Assembly: GCA_950295325.1 (NCBI GenBank)
Contig: OX485809.1
Span: 38,099,081 to 38,163,080 of the forward strand
Length of the DNA: 64,000 bases
Direction of reading: 5' to 3'
Source of the DNA: Polytrichum commune
Lineage: Eukaryota > Streptophyta > Polytrichopsida > Polytrichales > Polytrichaceae
Made by a program: the position numbers and the translations under genes
In this document: in pieces, positions 61,095-64,000 of the stretch
Layout of the letters: every line of letters begins with the position of its first letter
Numbering within the stretch: position 1 is the first letter of the stretch
The notes under the pieces: generated by a model
Database searches by the model: none
Seen by the model: only the letters and a program-made list of their open reading frames with translations
What the model was told of the DNA's origin: nothing

Positions 61095-63465
61095 TGCTCC
61101 TTCTCTTACATCTCAAGCCCCAGGGAATGGATGTTTTCAATTTAAATCTCACTCCTTGTTCTCACATTTCCCTCTCATATATCATGGGTTTGGCCTTGAC
61201 ATATGGGTTGCCAGATCCTTTCGGAGGAAGCACTACACTGATTATCCCAACTAGTGAAGGTCATACGAAATTTCTTTATGCTATGAAATTAGTGCCACCA
61301 AAAGATCTAGGAAGCATTGCTCATCCCGACATTATTCATTGAAAATATCTATCATTTATAGCAACAATGTTCATGGAAAGTGTCGGTACTTGGCACTATT
61401 CATTGATAAGGATGTGGAATGCACTAGTTTTCCCGAGATCTACGGTAAATGAGCATGTGTCCATGAATTTAGTGTCACTTAGTAAAAAAAATAAGCCTTA
61501 AGTAATTTTGAGATTTGGCTAAATATTGTGTGCTTTGGAATTAGTACCACCCTCACTACTTGAGTTAATCAGTGGTAGAATTACCTTGGCCCATTTACCT
61601 TTATGACATGTTACACCTTTTTCTCAACAATTTACCCTCATGGTTGAGGCGTGGGAAAGGAAGGGGGGGGGGGGGGGAACCATATGATCATTTATTGAGC
61701 TCCAATATCCTCATTTTGATAATGAATGAAATATTCATATGAGCTTTGAAAATTATGAGGACATTAGTGGCCTCAATTTGAATATGCCAATCATAGAATA
61801 CTCATGAGTTCCATATCCTACAAGAAATGAAGTAGTTGGAAAAAGTAACCATTTAAGACCCATCTACCTTAAACTAGGAGCTTATTCAAGTGCAATTCAT
61901 TTAAAATGCACCAAGTTATGTTATGTGCATTTGCACCTATATATGTACATGCCTCGCATTTGTATCATGGTGTGCTACATTGACTTGTTGTGTGTGCACA
62001 TAACTCATGCTATACCTCCACTTGGTTCTTATTTTTGTGAGGACCCTTTAACAAATGATTTGTATCCAAATTTACCCTTTAACATTAGGTGTTCACAATA
62101 GGTCACAATCCAAAATAAGTGCATCTAACTTACTTGTGGTCAATCTTAGCAACATAGAACTTGTTTAGAAGGTTTTTCAATAGTATATTGACAATACATG
62201 TCTTGCATAATATTCTTCAATTATTATGCTTTGCAGAGCCCAACACCTAGGGCCCCATATGGTTGCATGAACATCCAAATATTTGAATATTTTATTTCTT
62301 CTAAATTTGATTTTTACAATAGGGGAGGCTTCCAAAACCTGGAGAGTCCAAGGCGACGAAAGCGCATACAATGATCAATCCCATAAAAAGATATCACAAA
62401 AAGCCTTATAATTGTAAACAATATGCACATCAATGTACATTTGCCTGAAACAATGAATGAAATTATGAATTATTCATAATGATCAATAAATTGTTTGTAC
62501 CTGACAAGGTTAGATGTAAACAAACAAAGTCCATTGATCAATGTTATGTGTCCTCAACACATATGGGTTAATGTCTAGGTGTAAGTAATTTAGCTTATCT
62601 ATAAATGGAAATTGGAGTTGGGTTTGAATAGTAGTAGATTTTGATACCCACTAGTAGCATCAAATTTTGTAACTACAATCAAACCTTTTGATGTAATTTC
62701 TCTAATGCAAAGGTCAATCTCCCTTCCTATCTATTCATGTAGTTGTATGTATGTTATATGAGTGGTACATTTATGTAAGCAATGATGTTTGTTTTGTGTA
62801 TATTATCTTATTTTTATGGGATGGGCCAGTATTTTTGGATGTAGAAGTGCATTAGGAACTCTAAATGTATGAAGTTCCAACAATGATCCTCTTATATTTG
62901 TGCAAACTAGTTCAATTTGGATGCACATTAATGTTGTAGAGGGTTGGTGCAACACTTGCTGGCCTAAGATGTTGTTAAGTGCTTAAAATGTATGATATGT
63001 GCATGTTGATCCTCTCATATATTTGCAAACTAGTTGAACTTGGAATCTTTTGGAGGTTTAAAGGATTGATGCAATTTAATTTTGTAATAATGAGCATGTC
63101 CAATTTCAAAAGGTAGCAAACTTTCCCCTTAGTTTGTGGTGTGTGTGTGGCCACATGCAAATTGCAAATATGAATATGAGGCCACTTATCCAATTACTAT
63201 ATCAAATATGGGGCCATTGTGCACCATATCAAAGTATACACATAGCCTTGATTTTTCCCTTGTACAATTAAAATTTTCCACATGGATTGACGCATAAGTC
63301 TTGTGCATTCGTCACATACTCCCTTTACCTCTACATAAATGACAAGTAGCAATTTTCAAATTTCTTTTTTTGGGATATTTTTGTCTTAATTTTGTGGTTC
63401 TCCTTTTATTAAAACATTTGCAATGTTTGAGACTTTCATTTGAGACAATTTGACATTTGAAGTGT
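61095..63465. other. Intergenic repeats, no gene recognised
   Basis: Includes the partner of 34150-34340 at about 61240-61320, a 16-base G run near 61662 and a segment shared with the loop of the 38.6-kb fold-back near 61845. No supported reading frame. Confidence 0.4.
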
Positions 63466-63473
63466 AATGATAT

Positions 63474-63882
63474 CACGGGGAGGTCACTTCATTGTCAAGT
63501 TGACACCACGTGCGGACAAAGTTTGCTACCCCTATATTACATGCCATATATAATTTCAAAATTTATGATATTTTTCTACATACACATAACCATTGATAGT
63601 ATCTTTTGTATATATTTTTTGAAATTTTTAGTCATCTTTATTTTTTTAGTAATTGTTTTAGTTCAATTCTGTGTCATTCCAGTTAGAAACGGTATGTTTT
63701 ATGGGAAAAAAAAATCATCAAATTTAGTTACCACTTTTAACTATGTCATAGGTACTGTGTATATCTACTCATGAAAAACATTTGATAAAATTTTGACCCA
63801 TTTTGGTGGTGCAACTTACCAAAAGAAGATTTTTTTTGGTCGCACGTGGTGTTCAACTTGACAATGGAGTGAATCCCCCGTG
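63474..63882. mobile_element. 409-bp MITE, CACGGG family, best preserved copy
   Basis: The ends CACGGGGAGGTCACTTCATT and, on the opposite strand, CACGGGGGATTCACTCCATT begin TIRs of about 42 bp that both reach ACCACGTGCG. The exact duplication AATGATAT flanks it (63466-63473 and 63883-63890). It has no coding capacity. Confidence 0.95.
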
Positions 63883-64000
63883 AATGATATTGCAAAAAAT
63901 AGCCTAGTTCCAAAGGAGGCAACATCTTCCTTAGAGGTGTATGTAGACACAATAAGGTAGACATACCCAAAATCAATTGTAGTATGTATCAAAGTTATAC

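Noticed and set aside
1-64000. CRISPR arrays, rRNA genes, viral integrations
   Set aside because: No regularly spaced short repeats, no rRNA-like conserved blocks and no viral protein motifs were seen on either strand.

Overview
The window looks like nuclear DNA of a streptophyte plant. Two things point that way: a plant-type Mediator subunit 15 (KIX domain followed by Gln-rich exons), and genes cut by many long AT-rich GT-AG introns inside a repeat-dense intergenic background. Nothing fixes the lineage. A seed-free plant or a charophyte alga is my guess only. There are no bacterial operons, rRNA genes, convincing tRNA genes or CRISPR arrays. Most listed reading frames in the repeats are chance.

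0-18.3 kb (minus-strand genes): the 5' coding part of a MED15-like gene (copy A, four exons, 1901 to 457, leaving the window on the left) sits beside a non-coding block. MED15 exons plus block were then duplicated in tandem. Copy B (10066 to about 8557) is an internally deleted MED15 with later exons and one nonsense codon. The blocks are 2846-8556 and 10643-18303, and the second carries three extra segments, one of them a 488-bp hAT-like element with an exact 8-bp target duplication. A third MED15 fragment (copy C, about 30798 to 29308) is truncated, has a stop codon in its KIX exon and contains a 226-bp MITE.

18.3-28.2 kb: repeats and a 1.6-kb element with terminal inverted repeats, then the most unusual locus. 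This is a plus-strand tyrosine recombinase (22553-25617) of the Crypton/DUF3504-like type, with a recognisable Arg, Lys-x-x-Arg, His, Tyr set, a long Pro/His-rich tail and a large hairpin about 190 bp upstream. Two in-frame stops in its N-terminal part and an unresolved exon junction suggest decay.

28.2-49 kb: a graveyard of DNA transposons. It holds a pogo/Tigger-like element with intact TIRs and a frameshifted transposase, two hAT transposase C-terminal remnants (one here, one at 11.6 kb), several MITE families with 8-bp target duplications, a degenerate array of about 225-bp units, and long fold-backs.

49-61 kb: one intact plus-strand gene of ten coding exons (51319-60443). It encodes a 498-residue protein with a signal peptide, a type-I periplasmic-binding (ANF-receptor) ectodomain with about nine N-glycosylation sequons, one C-terminal transmembrane helix and an 18-residue cytosolic tail. 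It has neither an ion channel nor a seven-helix domain. Its introns hold tandem duplications, shared repeats and a fold-back. 61-64 kb is repeats, ending in an intact 409-bp MITE.
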